Shown: positions 35,751 to 45,568, counted from the stretch's first letter. The stretch is DNA of 58,117 nt from an uncultured Bacteroidales bacterium (GCA_902773055.1 CACYCZ010000003.1:1-58117); one strand, 5' to 3'. Made by a program: numbers and translations. Notes: generated from the letters alone by a model not told the origin.

Positions 35751-36481
35751 ATTAATTCCTCCTTTCCGAATACAGGTCCTTCTTTGCATACTCTCTTGTT
35801 GCCTGATGTTGTTGGGATAGAACATCCCATACAGATACCGAAGCCACATCCCATACGGGCTTCTAAACTGACTTCTCCGGGAGCCTCTATGTTTTGGCAC
35901 ATGGATTTGAGCATAGGCATGGGACCGCATGCATAATAGTAGTCAAATGTTAATTTATATTGTTGAATAAGATTAGTGATAAATCCCTTACACCCTTCAC
36001 TGCCATCAACGGTGGCGATGTAGGTATTGGTACTTAACTCCTTAAAGCGTTCAACATAGAAGATTTCCTTAGCTGTATTGAAACATAGGGCAACGGAAAC
36101 TTTCTTGCCTGCAGTTTTTAATTCTTTAGCCAATTTGTAGAGGGGGGCGATGCCGATACCTCCACCAGCAAGCAGAACGTGAGAGTGGTGAATGTTAGTA
36201 TTGAAACCATTGCCAAGTCCGTTTAGTATGCTTATTTTCTGTCCTTTATGCATAGACGACATCTGTCGGGTACCTTTGCCTACAACCTTGTAGAGCAGTG
36301 TCATACTTGTAGTATCATAATCGCTGATAGAGAAAGGACGCCTTAAATAAAGGTTATCCAGGGCGATATTGACAAATTGTCCTGGTCGCAATGTATCTCC
36401 AACATCTCCTTCTAATTTCATTTCATAGATGCCTTGTATGAGTTGCGTGTTAGTAGCAATGTGTAAAGTAACTTGTTTCAC
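35744..36481 (-). CDS. pyrK: dihydroorotate dehydrogenase electron-transfer subunit
   Basis: Iron-sulfur flavoprotein partner of class 1B PyrD, 245 residues. An FAD-binding ferredoxin-reductase fold (LRRPFSISDYD, HVLLAGGGIGIAPLYKLA) is followed by the 2Fe-2S motif C-x4-C-x2-C-x11-C in GCGFGICMGCS...RVC. GTG start at 36481, 4 bp after carB; overlaps pyrD by 7 bases. The pair makes NAD, rather than quinone, the electron acceptor. Confidence 0.95.
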   Translation of the reverse strand: MKQVTLHIATNTQLIQGIYEMKLEGDVGDTLRPGQFVNIALDNLYLRRPFSISDYDTTSMTLLYKVVGKGTRQMSSMHKGQKISILNGLGNGFNTNIHHSHVLLAGGGIGIAPLYKLAKELKTAGKKVSVALCFNTAKEIFYVERFKELSTNTYIATVDGSEGCKGFITNLIQQYKLTFDYYYACGPMPMLKSMCQNIEAPGEVSLEARMGCGFGICMGCSIPTTSGNKRVCKEGPVFGKEELIW

Positions 36482-36485
36482 GGTT

Positions 36486-39400
36486 TTATCCTATTTTATG
36501 GTTTTTATATGTAGCATCAATAGTGGAAACGCCCATGGTGATATCTTCCAATACATCTAAAAGTACACCAACGGTCTCCAGCGAAGTCATAAGTGTGACA
36601 TTATTGTCTATAGCAAGTTGACGAATTTCATAGCCGTCACGACGTGTACTGTGTTGATTGATATCAATAGCATTGATGACATAGCTGACATGACCGCTGC
36701 GAATGGAATGGGCCAATTCATCACTACCTTCACTGATTTTGTGCAGGCAACGTGTGCGTATGCCATGTCGACGAAGAAAGTCTGCCGTGCCGACAGTTGC
36801 TTCAATATTGAAGCCCATGTTATAAAAACGTTTTACTAATGGCAGGGCAGTGTCCTTGTAATCGTCTGCCAAAGTAACGAGCACGGTACCATAATTGACT
36901 ACAGCCATACCACTTGCTTGTAATGATTTATAAAGAGCACGCTTGAGGGAACGGTCATAACCTATAGCTTCTCCTGTGGATTTCATTTCGGGGGAAAGAT
37001 AGGAGTCGGCTCCTTTTATCTTGGTAAAGGAAAAGGCGGGGGTTTTGACATAGTATCGTTTGCTTTCGGAATGATAAACTTCGGTAATACCTTGTTCTTT
37101 CAGTTTATGACCTAACATGACACGAGTGGCGATACGTGCCATTTCTACACCGGTAGATTTAGATAAGAAAGGAATGGTGCGTGATGAACGAGGATTAACC
37201 TCAATGACATATACTTTTTCATTTTCATCAACGATAAATTGGATATTATATAGTCCAATAATGTTGATAGCCTTTCCGAGGCGGACGGTATAATCTATGA
37301 TTTGTTGTTTTACTTGATTAGAGAGACTAAATGACGGGTAGACACTGATACTGTCTCCCGAATGAACACCAGTATGTTCTACATGCTCCATAATGCCAGG
37401 AATAAAGATATCGGTGCCATCACAGATGGCATCTACTTCTGTTTCTTTTCCCATGATGTATTTGTCTACGAGAACAGGTGAATCATTATTGATTTCAACG
37501 GCATTGTGCAGATAATAACGCAAGGTTTCCGTATTGCCGACAATCTGCATAGCCCGTCCTCCGAGGACGAAGGAAGGCCGTACCAATACAGGATATCCAA
37601 TATGTTCAGCTGCTTTTACACCACTTTCAATGTCTGTTACGGCTTGTGCTTCAGGTTGTGGGATATTGACTTGTCGCATAATAGCCTCAAATTGTTTTCT
37701 GTTCTCAGCGCGATCAATGGCAATCAAATCGGTTCCAATGATTTTTACTCCTCGTTCCACGAGTGATGCTGCCAGATTAATGGCTGTTTGTCCTCCTAAG
37801 GTTACAATGACACCATCGGGTTGTTCCAGTTGGATGATGTTCATGACATCTTCTGTTGTCAATGGCTCAAAATACAATTTGTCGGAGATGGAGTAATCAG
37901 TAGATACAGTTTCCGGATTATTGTTGATAATGATTGCCTCGTATCCGGCATCTTGGATGGCCCAGATAGCATGTACTGTTGAGTAATCAAACTCAACACC
38001 TTGTCCAATGCGAATAGGTCCAGAGCCTAAGACAATGATTTTTTTCTGTTGACTGGCAATGGACTCATTTTCCTGCTCATAGGTAGAGTAAAAATATGGA
38101 ACATAGGAATCAAATTCACTGGCACAAGTGTCAATCATCTTGTAAACAGGAATAATATGGTTTTTGAGGCGCTCTGCGTAAATATCCTTTTCCTCCCATT
38201 TCCACAGAAGGGCAATATATTTATCGCTGAATCCCATTTTTTTTGCTTCGTACAGAATCTCTTTGTTGCCAATGTTTTTCTTGACAATGACCTCAAAATC
38301 CACAATGTTCTTGATCTTCTCCAGAAAGAACATATCAATTTTGGTCTGATCGTAGATGAGTGACAGGTCTACTTCGTGTCTGATAAGTTCGGCAATAGCA
38401 TAAAGGCGGTCATCTGTGGGGCGATGAATGTATGTCAGCATTTCTTCAGTACTCATTGTATTGAATTTTTTGTGGTAGATGTGACATACACCAGTTTCCA
38501 ATGAGCGTACAGCTTTCAGCAGACTTTCTGCCAGAGTGCGTCCAATGCTCATAACTTCACCGGTTGCTTTCATTTGAGTACCCAGTTCATTGTCAGCTTC
38601 ACTGAATTTATCAAAAGGAAAGCGTGCTATCTTGGTTACAACATAATCTAGGGTGGGTTCAAAACTGGCCGGGGTGTTGGCGATGGCGATTTCATCCAGT
38701 GTCATGCCTACGGCTATTTTAGCGCTGACACGTGCTATTGGATATCCGCTGGCTTTTGATGCCAAAGCAGAAGAACGTGATACACGTGGATTGACTTCAA
38801 TGATGTAGTAGCAGAACGACAGAGGATCCAAGGCAAACTGGACATTACAACCTCCTTCTATTTTCAAGGCACGTATAATACGCAGGGCACTGTCGCGCAG
38901 CATATGATACTCTTTGTTAGTCAGCGTCTGGCTGGGACACACTACGATAGAGTCACCTGTATGGATACCAACGGGGTCTACATTTTCCATATTACATATG
39001 GTAATGGCGGTATCGTTACTGTCACGCATGACTTCGTATTCTATTTCCTTGAACCCCTTGATGCTTTTTTCTACCAATACTTGGTGGACAGGTGAGAGTG
39101 TCAAGGCATTTCGCATAATTTCACAGAGTTCTTCTTCATTATCAGCAAAGCCACCACCTGTACCACCTAATGTAAAGGCTGGACGAAGTACAACAGGATA
39201 TCCTATCTCTTTAGCTACGCGCTTGGCATCATCAATAGTATTGACGACATCAGAAGGAAGAACAGGTTCACCGAGACTGAGACACAAAGATTTGAATTTT
39301 TCTCTGTCTTCTGCTTTTTCAATGCTTTCAAAGCTCGTGCCTAAAATTTCAACCTGACATTCTTCTAAAATGCCTTTTCGTGCGAGTTGTACGGCAAGGT

Positions 39401-39689
39401 TAAGAGCTGTCTGTCCTCCTAGGCCAGGAAGAATAGCATCAGGACGTTCATAGCGTATGATTTTAGCAACATATTCTAAAGTCAAAGGCTCCATATAGAC
39501 TTTGTCGGCAATATGTGTATCTGTCATGATGGTTGCAGGATTTGAATTAGCCAGAACAACTTCGTAGCCTTCTTCCTTTAGTGCCAGACAGGCTTGAGTT
39601 CCGGCATAGTCAAATTCTGCAGCCTGACCGATAACAATAGGTCCTGAACCGATGACCATTACTTTCTTTATGTCTGTTCTTTTAGCCAT
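36486..39689 (-). CDS. carB: carbamoyl phosphate synthase large subunit
   Basis: 1067-residue enzyme making carbamoyl phosphate from bicarbonate, ammonia delivered by CarA and two ATP. Two homologous ATP-grasp halves begin with [20 protein letters not shown] and [18 protein letters not shown]; a C-terminal MGS-like domain follows. The first motif is the Firmicutes/Proteobacteria form; the usual Bacteroidota enzyme, as I recall it, reads GSGALKIGEAGEFDYSG. GGAGG precedes the start, and the ORF overlaps carA by 8 bases. Confidence 0.97.
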   Translation of the reverse strand: MAKRTDIKKVMVIGSGPIVIGQAAEFDYAGTQACLALKEEGYEVVLANSNPATIMTDTHIADKVYMEPLTLEYVAKIIRYERPDAILPGLGGQTALNLAVQLARKGILEECQVEILGTSFESIEKAEDREKFKSLCLSLGEPVLPSDVVNTIDDAKRVAKEIGYPVVLRPAFTLGGTGGGFADNEEELCEIMRNALTLSPVHQVLVEKSIKGFKEIEYEVMRDSNDTAITICNMENVDPVGIHTGDSIVVCPSQTLTNKEYHMLRDSALRIIRALKIEGGCNVQFALDPLSFCYYIIEVNPRVSRSSALASKASGYPIARVSAKIAVGMTLDEIAIANTPASFEPTLDYVVTKIARFPFDKFSEADNELGTQMKATGEVMSIGRTLAESLLKAVRSLETGVCHIYHKKFNTMSTEEMLTYIHRPTDDRLYAIAELIRHEVDLSLIYDQTKIDMFFLEKIKNIVDFEVIVKKNIGNKEILYEAKKMGFSDKYIALLWKWEEKDIYAERLKNHIIPVYKMIDTCASEFDSYVPYFYSTYEQENESIASQQKKIIVLGSGPIRIGQGVEFDYSTVHAIWAIQDAGYEAIIINNNPETVSTDYSISDKLYFEPLTTEDVMNIIQLEQPDGVIVTLGGQTAINLAASLVERGVKIIGTDLIAIDRAENRKQFEAIMRQVNIPQPEAQAVTDIESGVKAAEHIGYPVLVRPSFVLGGRAMQIVGNTETLRYYLHNAVEINNDSPVLVDKYIMGKETEVDAICDGTDIFIPGIMEHVEHTGVHSGDSISVYPSFSLSNQVKQQIIDYTVRLGKAINIIGLYNIQFIVDENEKVYVIEVNPRSSRTIPFLSKSTGVEMARIATRVMLGHKLKEQGITEVYHSESKRYYVKTPAFSFTKIKGADSYLSPEMKSTGEAIGYDRSLKRALYKSLQASGMAVVNYGTVLVTLADDYKDTALPLVKRFYNMGFNIEATVGTADFLRRHGIRTRCLHKISEGSDELAHSIRSGHVSYVINAIDINQHSTRRDGYEIRQLAIDNNVTLMTSLETVGVLLDVLEDITMGVSTIDATYKNHKIG

Positions 39690-40773
39690 TTTTGCATTCC
39701 TCCATTAGTCTTATAAAATTATCGAAAAGATATGTGCTGTCCTGCGGTCCAGGTGCGCTTTCTGGGTGATATTGTACTGAAAAAACATGGTCACGGATAC
39801 ATTCCATTCCTTCAATGGTGTTATCCAATAGATTGATATGTGTTATGTCAAGAGGTGTATTTTCCAGACTATCAGCATTAATGGCAAAATTATGATTTTG
39901 ACTGGTAATTTCGATTTTACCGGTTCGCAGGTTTTTAACAGGATGGTTACCGCCACGATGTCCAAATTTAAGTTTGTAAGTTGTAGCTCCATAGGATAAG
40001 CCTATTAGTTGGTGTCCTAAACAGATTCCGAAAATGGGTTTTATGCCATGAAGGGCTTTCAGATGTTCTGCTACTATGATGACGTCTTCAGGATCGCCTG
40101 GACCATTGGAAACAAATATTCCGTCAGGGTGAAAAGAAAGAATATTGTCAACAGGTGTGTCGAAAGGTACGATGGTAACATTACATCCTATTTTATTGAG
40201 CGATCGGACGATATTCAGTTTCATTCCGCAGTCAATGGCAACAACGTTAAAGCGGTGGTGGGGAGTTCGGGAATACCAGCGCTTGCGACAACTAACTCTG
40301 CTTACCTGATTGTGAGGAGTATGACTTTGTTTTATCATTTCCAGAGCTTCTTCCCGTGTTTTATCTATATTGATGATGGCTGCTTTCTGGCATCCTTCGT
40401 TGCGGATAATACGGGTTATCATTCGTGTGTCAATACCACTGATACAGGGAATATCATGTTCTTCCAGTGCTTCAGACAAAGTTTTCGTATAGCGGAAGTT
40501 GCTGGGTGTTTCACACCATTCCCTGACCACCATGCCTCCGATATTCATATTGCGTGCTTCATAGTCCTCGTCATTGATACCGTAGTTGCCTATCAGGGGA
40601 TAGGTCATGACAACAATCTGGTCAGTATATGAAGGGTCAGAAAGTATTTCCTGATATCCCACCATAGAGGTGTTGAATACTATTTCGCAAACAGTTTCTT
40701 TGGTACTGCCGTAGCCGTATCCCAAAAATTCTTGTCCGTTTTGCAGAACTAATTTTTTATCAAACTTTTTCAT
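39682..40773 (-). CDS. carA: carbamoyl phosphate synthase small subunit
   Basis: Glutamine amidotransferase subunit that supplies ammonia to CarB. 363 residues with nucleophile Cys251 in FGICLGHQ and His336/Glu338 in [11 protein letters not shown]-terminal CPSase domain with [20 protein letters not shown]. The length fits the Firmicutes form. Third step in gene order after pyrC (29-bp gap) and overlapping carB. Confidence 0.96.
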   Translation of the reverse strand: MKKFDKKLVLQNGQEFLGYGYGSTKETVCEIVFNTSMVGYQEILSDPSYTDQIVVMTYPLIGNYGINDEDYEARNMNIGGMVVREWCETPSNFRYTKTLSEALEEHDIPCISGIDTRMITRIIRNEGCQKAAIINIDKTREEALEMIKQSHTPHNQVSRVSCRKRWYSRTPHHRFNVVAIDCGMKLNIVRSLNKIGCNVTIVPFDTPVDNILSFHPDGIFVSNGPGDPEDVIIVAEHLKALHGIKPIFGICLGHQLIGLSYGATTYKLKFGHRGGNHPVKNLRTGKIEITSQNHNFAINADSLENTPLDITHINLLDNTIEGMECIRDHVFSVQYHPESAPGPQDSTYLFDNFIRLMEECKNG

Positions 40774-40802
40774 TTATTTCAGATGACTGGGAATTGAATG
40801 TT

Positions 40803-42074
40803 TTATTGTTGCCACACAAATCTTCCGTGATAGATGGTCAGGCAGCATTTCCCCATGACTTCCCAACCGTCAAATGGTGTGCTGCGACCTTTTGATAGGA
40901 AGGTGTTGCTGTCAATGGTATATGAATGTTGCAAATCAAATATGGCCAAGTCGGCAGATTGCCCTTCTTCTAAGTTTCCACCAAGTTTGAAGATGCGTCT
41001 GGGATTATTACACATCAGATCTATTTGTTTCTCCAGGCTGATGATGTTCTTCTTTACCAGATGAGTATATACTAAGGCAAATGCTGTTTCCAGTCCAACG
41101 ATACCCATGGCGCTCTTCTCTAATCCGCGTGATTTCTCTTCTGCAGTATGGGGAGCATGATCTGTGGCGATACAGTCTATCGTACCGTCCTGTAGTCCAG
41201 AAAGAAGGGCTTCTTTATCTTCCTTGGAGCGAAGCGGTGGATTCATTTTGAATCGGCCGTCTTCCTGTAAGTCGCTGTCAGTTAGTATGAGATAGTGAGG
41301 ACCTGTTTCGCAGGTGATATTTACGCCACGTTGTTTTGCCTGGCGGATGAGTTCTACACTTTCCTTTGTTGATATGTGGCATACATGGTAATGGCACCCT
41401 GTCTTTTCTGCCAATTTAATGTCACGGGCTATTTGTCGCCATTCGCTTTCTGAGCATATACCCTTATGCTTATGTAGGCGTGCATATTCTCCATCATGAA
41501 TGTATCCGCCTCTCAGCAAACTGTTGTCTTCACAGTGTGCAGCTATAATACCACCTGCTGCGGCTACACGTTTCATGGCTTCTTCCATGACAGCATCTGT
41601 CTGTATGCCACTGCCGTCATCGCTGAAACCTGCAACATAGGGATTCAGGGTTTCAATATCAACAAGCTGAAGACCTTTTCGTTCTCGGGTAATGGTAGCA
41701 TAGGGCCTGACATCGATGACAGCCTGTTCATCTATCAATTCCTGTTCTACGTCTAAGTGAAGCAGACTGTCTGGAGCCGGATTCACGTTCGGCATGGCGC
41801 AGACCACTGTATAACCACCGTGGGCAGCTGCCCTGGAACCTGTACTGATGGTTTCTTTGCTTGAGTAGCCAGGCTCACGGAAATGTACATGGACATCGGC
41901 CAGTCCGTAGCTTATAAACTTATTCCTGGCAGGAATGATGGTCATGTCTTCTTCCGCAGTGATGTGCTCTGCAATACGGGCAATTTTTTTGTTTTCAATC
42001 AGTATGTCTGACGGAATGCACTGGTTGTGGCTGATGATACAGCCTCCCTGGATTAGAATGCGATTGGTTGGCAT
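40803..42074 (-). CDS. pyrC: dihydroorotase
   Basis: Zinc amidohydrolase that cyclises carbamoyl-aspartate to dihydroorotate. The 423-residue class I enzyme has metal ligands His62/His64 in DVHVHFREPG, later HCEDNSLL and CIATDHAPHT. First gene of the operon; its ATG lies 27 bp after a perfect terminator hairpin in the leader, suggesting attenuation control of all eight genes. Confidence 0.96.
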   Translation of the reverse strand: MPTNRILIQGGCIISHNQCIPSDILIENKKIARIAEHITAEEDMTIIPARNKFISYGLADVHVHFREPGYSSKETISTGSRAAAHGGYTVVCAMPNVNPAPDSLLHLDVEQELIDEQAVIDVRPYATITRERKGLQLVDIETLNPYVAGFSDDGSGIQTDAVMEEAMKRVAAAGGIIAAHCEDNSLLRGGYIHDGEYARLHKHKGICSESEWRQIARDIKLAEKTGCHYHVCHISTKESVELIRQAKQRGVNITCETGPHYLILTDSDLQEDGRFKMNPPLRSKEDKEALLSGLQDGTIDCIATDHAPHTAEEKSRGLEKSAMGIVGLETAFALVYTHLVKKNIISLEKQIDLMCNNPRRIFKLGGNLEEGQSADLAIFDLQHSYTIDSNTFLSKGRSTPFDGWEVMGKCCLTIYHGRFVWQQ

Positions 42075-42271
42075 GAGAAGCAGATGTTGAATATGATTAT
42101 AAAAAAACTGGCGACATGAAAAAAATGTCGCCAGAGAGAAGAAAGATTATTTATAAACTGATGAATGAACAACGATGCCATGGGGAAAACCATCCCTGTC
42201 ATCCTTTGTTGGAAGTTATCTGCTGCCATTTGAGTTGTGGCTGCATAGCATGGATGAAGTTTATATTCCAT
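42053..42271 (-). CDS. possible pyr leader peptide
   Basis: A 72-codon ORF beginning about 17 nt after the predicted transcription start, running through the terminator hairpin and ending 22 bases inside pyrC in another frame. It has no recognisable family. Its interest is positional: in E. coli pyrBI, translation of such an ORF through a pyrimidine-rich pause site disrupts the terminator when UTP is low. No Shine-Dalgarno is seen, and chance occurrence cannot be excluded. Confidence 0.3.
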   Translation of the reverse strand: MEYKLHPCYAATTQMAADNFQQRMTGMVFPMASLFIHQFINNLSSLWRHFFHVASFFIIIFNICFSCQPIAF

Positions 42272-42294
42272 ACAAATGGTATCGTGTACGAATG
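42075..42294 (-). promoter_or_regulatory. pyr operon leader
   Basis: About 215 nt of untranslated leader between the promoter box and pyrC. It holds a possible leader ORF from 42271, a pyrimidine-rich stretch (minus strand CTTTCTTCTCTCT, 42133-42145) and the terminator at 42101-42134. I find no PyrR-binding consensus. Confidence 0.6.
42101..42134 (-). terminator. candidate attenuator before pyrC
   Basis: Perfect 10-bp stem CTGGCGACAT/ATGTCGCCAG with a 7-nt loop, followed on the minus strand by seven Ts. It lies 27 bp before pyrC and 160 bp after the promoter, with no gene upstream for it to terminate other than the leader. Confidence 0.8.
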
Positions 42295-42302
42295 CAAAGT
42301 TA
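42295..42302 (-). promoter_or_regulatory. -7 box for the pyr operon
   Basis: TAACTTTG followed by CAT on the minus strand, downstream of the FKBP-operon terminator, so the pyr genes have their own promoter. Confidence 0.6.
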
Positions 42303-42353
42303 CATAAAAATCAAGGAAAGATTTAATGAAATCGTAAAAAAATCTGTGAAAGG

Positions 42354-42393
42354 AAAAAAAGAATTCCCGTAAGGTTTGCCTCACGGGAATTCT
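42354..42393 (-). terminator. terminator of the FKBP operon
   Basis: Long stem AAGAATTCCCGTGAGG / CCTTACGGGAATTCTT with a 4-nt loop and one G-U pair, followed by a T-run on the minus strand. Confidence 0.93.
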
Positions 42394-42419
42394 TGATTTA
42401 GTGTTTTCTAACGCAACTG

Positions 42420-43361
42420 TTATTTTGTCGGAGCATTTGGCTGAGAGGCTTTTGGCAACTCAACAATCTCCAGCAGTTCAATTTCAAAAATCAGGCATGA
42501 GAAAGGTTTGATTTTACCTGTTTCACGATTACCATAAGCCAGTTCCTGGGGAACATAGATTTCCCATTTAGAGCCAACAGGCATCATGGTCAGAGCCTCT
42601 GTCCATCCCTTGATAACGTGAGCCACGTTGGTCTGGAAAGGAGATTTTCCCTCTGTGGTATCAAAAATCGTTCCGTCAATCAGACGACCTTGATAGTTCA
42701 CTTTTACCTGGGAATCCTTTTGGGGAACTGGGCCTGTACCTTGTTTGATAATCTTATACTGCAAGCCACTCGGTGTGGTGACTACATCTTTCAGCTTGGC
42801 ATTCTGGGCAAGAAATTCCTCACCGTCTTTCCTATTCTGGCCAAAGTCACGCTCCAGTTTTTCTGTGGCATAGAAATCCATTTGTCTGGTGCAGATGTTG
42901 GCAGCAGAGTCGACAGAGAAAGGCAGTGTCTCATTATTCATCACACTCATGAATCCCTTTTTGTATTTATCAATATTAAGGAATGTGGTGTCGGGCTTGC
43001 CGGTAATCTGCTGGTTAATGCGCTGGGGGAAATCTCCGAAAACCTGTTGGGCAATTTGCAGTCCCATGGCATAGGCTTTCATCTGAGGGTCGTTCATCTT
43101 GGATTCCATATCTCTCATTCCGCGGACAAAGTCGGCCATGTATTTTGTGGTGTCAATACCGACATTCATCTGAAGGAAGGATTTCAGACCTCTTGTCTGG
43201 GCAATACCCATGGCATGGCTGAACTTGTCAAGAGAAACAGTATCGGGTTTTACGGCAACGACCTCAACCTCCTTTTTTACTTTCTTTTTCTTTGTGGCAG
43301 CCATAGTATTGGCGCCTACAGCCATTGATAAAACAACAGCTATTGCGATGTGTAGTTTCAT
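42420..43361 (-). CDS. exported FKBP-type prolyl isomerase
   Basis: A 313-residue periplasmic FKBP with an uncleaved-looking or cleavable signal (AIAVVLSMAVGANTMAA) followed by a Lys-rich KKKKVKKEV stretch. Residues about 45-190 form the FKBP_N dimerisation region (SHAMGIAQTRGLKSFL), residues about 200-300 the catalytic FKBP domain with VKVNYQGRLIDGTIFDTT and GSKWEIYVPQELAYG. Third in a tandem run of three FKBP genes, 3 bp after the second. Confidence 0.9.
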   Translation of the reverse strand: MKLHIAIAVVLSMAVGANTMAATKKKKVKKEVEVVAVKPDTVSLDKFSHAMGIAQTRGLKSFLQMNVGIDTTKYMADFVRGMRDMESKMNDPQMKAYAMGLQIAQQVFGDFPQRINQQITGKPDTTFLNIDKYKKGFMSVMNNETLPFSVDSAANICTRQMDFYATEKLERDFGQNRKDGEEFLAQNAKLKDVVTTPSGLQYKIIKQGTGPVPQKDSQVKVNYQGRLIDGTIFDTTEGKSPFQTNVAHVIKGWTEALTMMPVGSKWEIYVPQELAYGNRETGKIKPFSCLIFEIELLEIVELPKASQPNAPTK

Positions 43362-43364
43362 AGT

Positions 43365-44246
43365 TTATTTTTCAGGAGATATACTAACCAGTTTCAACTT
43401 GAATATCAAGGCAGAGAAAGGCTTGATATCTTCGCCGGCCTCACGTGCGCCGTAGCCTTTTTCCTGGGGAACATAGATTTCCCATTCTGAGCCGACAGGC
43501 ATGTGGGTCAGAGCATCAATCCATCCGGGGATCATGTCCTTGACTGTGATTTGAACAGGTTTGTTGTCATTGTTTTTGTCGGAGCTGTCAAATACTTTGC
43601 CGTCAATGGTACGTCCTTCATAGCTTACCATGACGCGGGAGCTGTCAGCGGGGATAGGACCGTTACCTTCCTTGATAACTTTGTATTGTACGCCTCCAGG
43701 CAATTCTTTAATACCTTCTTTTGTCTTGTTTGCAGCCATGAATTTTTCACTGGCTTCTTTGTTGGCAGCAAAGGTTACGGCCAAAGATTTTTCACGGAAT
43801 CTGTTAACTTTCTGCTGTATACCGGAGCGTACCGTTTCCACGTCAAAGAGTGCTTTGCCTTCGGTTGCGGCAATGAATCCGCTCAGGAGGTTACGCAGGC
43901 TGACTGTCTTGGTGCTGTCGTCACCGAAGAGCTGGTAGTTGAGGCCCTTGTACATCTGTGTGCTGATTTGCTGGCCAATCTGTATACCAGCATAGTAGGC
44001 AGCTTTCTTTTTGCTTTCACTTGAATTGGCGGCTTCCATGAGGCCCTTATAGAATTCATCCATGTAGGTGGTGTCTACACCCATACGGTCGGAGAGATAG
44101 CTCTTCAAGCCACTTGAATTAACCATACCTAATTCATAACTGATTGTGTCAACATCGGTCTTCAGGGAGGCTGAAGGGGCGGTGCCTTTTTTGCATGAGC
44201 CGAAAACTACTGCTGCAGCAACGGCTACTAAAATCATTTTTTTCAT
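43365..44246 (-). CDS. FKBP-type prolyl isomerase lipoprotein
   Basis: A 293-residue FKBP with a lipoprotein signal (VAAAVVFGSC, Cys at 18). FKBP_N region (SYELGMVNSSGLKSYL) then the isomerase domain with VMVSYEGRTIDGKVFDSS and GSEWEIYVPQEKGYG, very close in wording to its neighbour, so the two look like recent duplicates. A likely function is folding of periplasmic or outer-membrane proteins. Gap to the upstream FKBP gene is 32 bp. Confidence 0.9.
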   Translation of the reverse strand: MKKMILVAVAAAVVFGSCKKGTAPSASLKTDVDTISYELGMVNSSGLKSYLSDRMGVDTTYMDEFYKGLMEAANSSESKKKAAYYAGIQIGQQISTQMYKGLNYQLFGDDSTKTVSLRNLLSGFIAATEGKALFDVETVRSGIQQKVNRFREKSLAVTFAANKEASEKFMAANKTKEGIKELPGGVQYKVIKEGNGPIPADSSRVMVSYEGRTIDGKVFDSSDKNNDNKPVQITVKDMIPGWIDALTHMPVGSEWEIYVPQEKGYGAREAGEDIKPFSALIFKLKLVSISPEK

Positions 44247-44278
44247 GTTTATTTTTAATTTAGATGTTTTGATTATTT

Positions 44279-44884
44279 CTATAAAACTTGTATTAATTCT
44301 ACATCAAATATCAGGGCAGAATAGGGCGGTATGGAGGAACCGGCACCATTGGCACCATATGCCAGGTTATAAGGGATGAAGAAACGGTACTTTGCTCCTT
44401 CTTTCATCAGTTGGAGCCCTTCTGTCCAACCCTTGATTACACCATTAAGCGGGAATACTGCCGGTTCTCCGCGGCGTATGCTGCTGTCAAAGATGTCACC
44501 ATTGATGAATTTGCCTTCGTAGTGGCATCTGACGTTGTCGCTTGCTTTTGGAGACTTGCCTGTTCCTTCCTGCAGGACTTCATATTGCAGGCCGCTGCTG
44601 GTCATTACGATACCGGGACGGCTGCTGTTTTCTTTCAGAAACGCTTCGCCCTCGGCTTTGGCCTTCAGTCCTTTTTCCTCCTGTTCGGCACGTTTTGCCT
44701 GTTCCTGTTGTTGGATATACTGCGATACCAGCATTTGAGCCTCAGAGGGGTCAACCTCGGGATTCTTGCCGGTGAACATGTCTTTAACAGCTTGGCTGAA
44801 ATCATCTGTGTTGATGACTTCTGCACCGAGATCCAGCAACTGGCTTCCTATGACCATGCCGAAAGAATAACTTAATTTATCCAT
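44279..44884 (-). CDS. cytoplasmic FKBP-type prolyl isomerase
   Basis: 201 residues from MDKLSYSFGMVIG; no signal peptide, so cytoplasmic. It has a shortened FKBP_N region and the isomerase domain (VRCHYEGKFINGDIFDSS, GAKYRFFIPYNLAYG). The first of three FKBP genes on one transcript. The downstream ATG is chosen because a -7 box at 44906-44913 would lie within eight codons of the longer reading. Confidence 0.88.
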   Translation of the reverse strand: MDKLSYSFGMVIGSQLLDLGAEVINTDDFSQAVKDMFTGKNPEVDPSEAQMLVSQYIQQQEQAKRAEQEEKGLKAKAEGEAFLKENSSRPGIVMTSSGLQYEVLQEGTGKSPKASDNVRCHYEGKFINGDIFDSSIRRGEPAVFPLNGVIKGWTEGLQLMKEGAKYRFFIPYNLAYGANGAGSSIPPYSALIFDVELIQVL

Positions 44885-44896
44885 ATTATATATTTG

Positions 44897-44923
44897 AAAA
44901 GCGTACAAAAGTACGGCTTTTTT
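44897..44923 (-). terminator. hairpin overlapping the FKBP promoter
   Basis: AAAAGC-GTAC, loop AAAA, GTAC-g-GCTTTT: a 10-bp stem with one bulge located 70 bp beyond the end of the DJ-1 gene. The loop and right arm contain the -7 box of the FKBP operon. Confidence 0.5.
44906..44913 (-). promoter_or_regulatory. -7 box for the FKBP operon
   Basis: TACTTTTG on the minus strand, 21 bp before the ATG at 44884. Confidence 0.55.
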
Positions 44924-44993
44924 ATCAACTAAAGCCTTTTACTTCTGAAATAAGTGTTAAAATGTAGCTTTGTCTGTTCTGAACATCATGGAT

Positions 44994-45536
44994 TTATAGT
45001 TCCATTCCTGGTTTAATTTTGGCAACTGCTTCTGGGCCGCAGAGGTCTTCCAGTATGGCCATGCTGAAATCCAGGGCATGGCCTGCACCGATGGCAGTAA
45101 TCAGCTTACTGTCTTTCTCGACGGCTCGGCCGGTATAGGTAAAATCCTTCATGGCATCCTTGATACAGCTGTGGCCGGTTACCTTGTGGCCCTTGCCGAT
45201 ACCATAATGCTGCAGCACTATGGGTGCGCCGCAGATGGCTGCCACCAATCGCCCTGTCTCATAATATAACCGGGCTGCCCTGCCTACAGCATCGTTTTTC
45301 CTTAGGTTTTCGTAGCCGGGATAGCCGCCGGGTAATATCAGTGCATCGCCGCCAAGGATATCTGTTGAACCTAATGTGGCGTCTGCTTTTGTTTCAATGC
45401 CGTTTGAACTGGTCACTGTCAGTGAACTTGTCAGTGATACGGTAGTTATATCCACGCCAGCTCTGCGCAGGATGTCTACAGGAGTAAATGCCTCGATGAC
45501 TTCAAATCCGTCAGCCAAAAATAGGTATACTTTCAT
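44994..45536 (-). CDS. DJ-1/PfpI family protein
   Basis: A 180-residue DJ-1-fold protein with the reactive Cys102 in AAICGAP and the supporting Glu15 in ADGFEVIEAFTPVD, matching Cys106 and Glu18 of human DJ-1. The closest bacterial counterpart is YajL; proposed roles include protection from oxidative or carbonyl stress, but activities are debated. Single gene with its own -7 box; divergent from the next gene. Confidence 0.92.
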   Translation of the reverse strand: MKVYLFLADGFEVIEAFTPVDILRRAGVDITTVSLTSSLTVTSSNGIETKADATLGSTDILGGDALILPGGYPGYENLRKNDAVGRAARLYYETGRLVAAICGAPIVLQHYGIGKGHKVTGHSCIKDAMKDFTYTGRAVEKDSKLITAIGAGHALDFSMAILEDLCGPEAVAKIKPGMEL

Positions 45537-45560
45537 ATCATTGTTAATATTAAGTTACTG

Positions 45561-45568
45561 CAAAATTA
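45561..45568 (-). promoter_or_regulatory. -7 box for the DJ-1 gene
   Basis: TAATTTTG on the minus strand, 24 bp before the ATG. Confidence 0.5.

Noticed and set aside
40048-40632. Plus-strand frame opposite carA
   Set aside because: Shadow of carA, whose active-site residues are all present.
42075-42294. PyrR-type attenuation in the pyr leader
   Set aside because: The PyrR binding-loop consensus is not found, and no pyrR gene is in the window; a leader-ORF model fits better.
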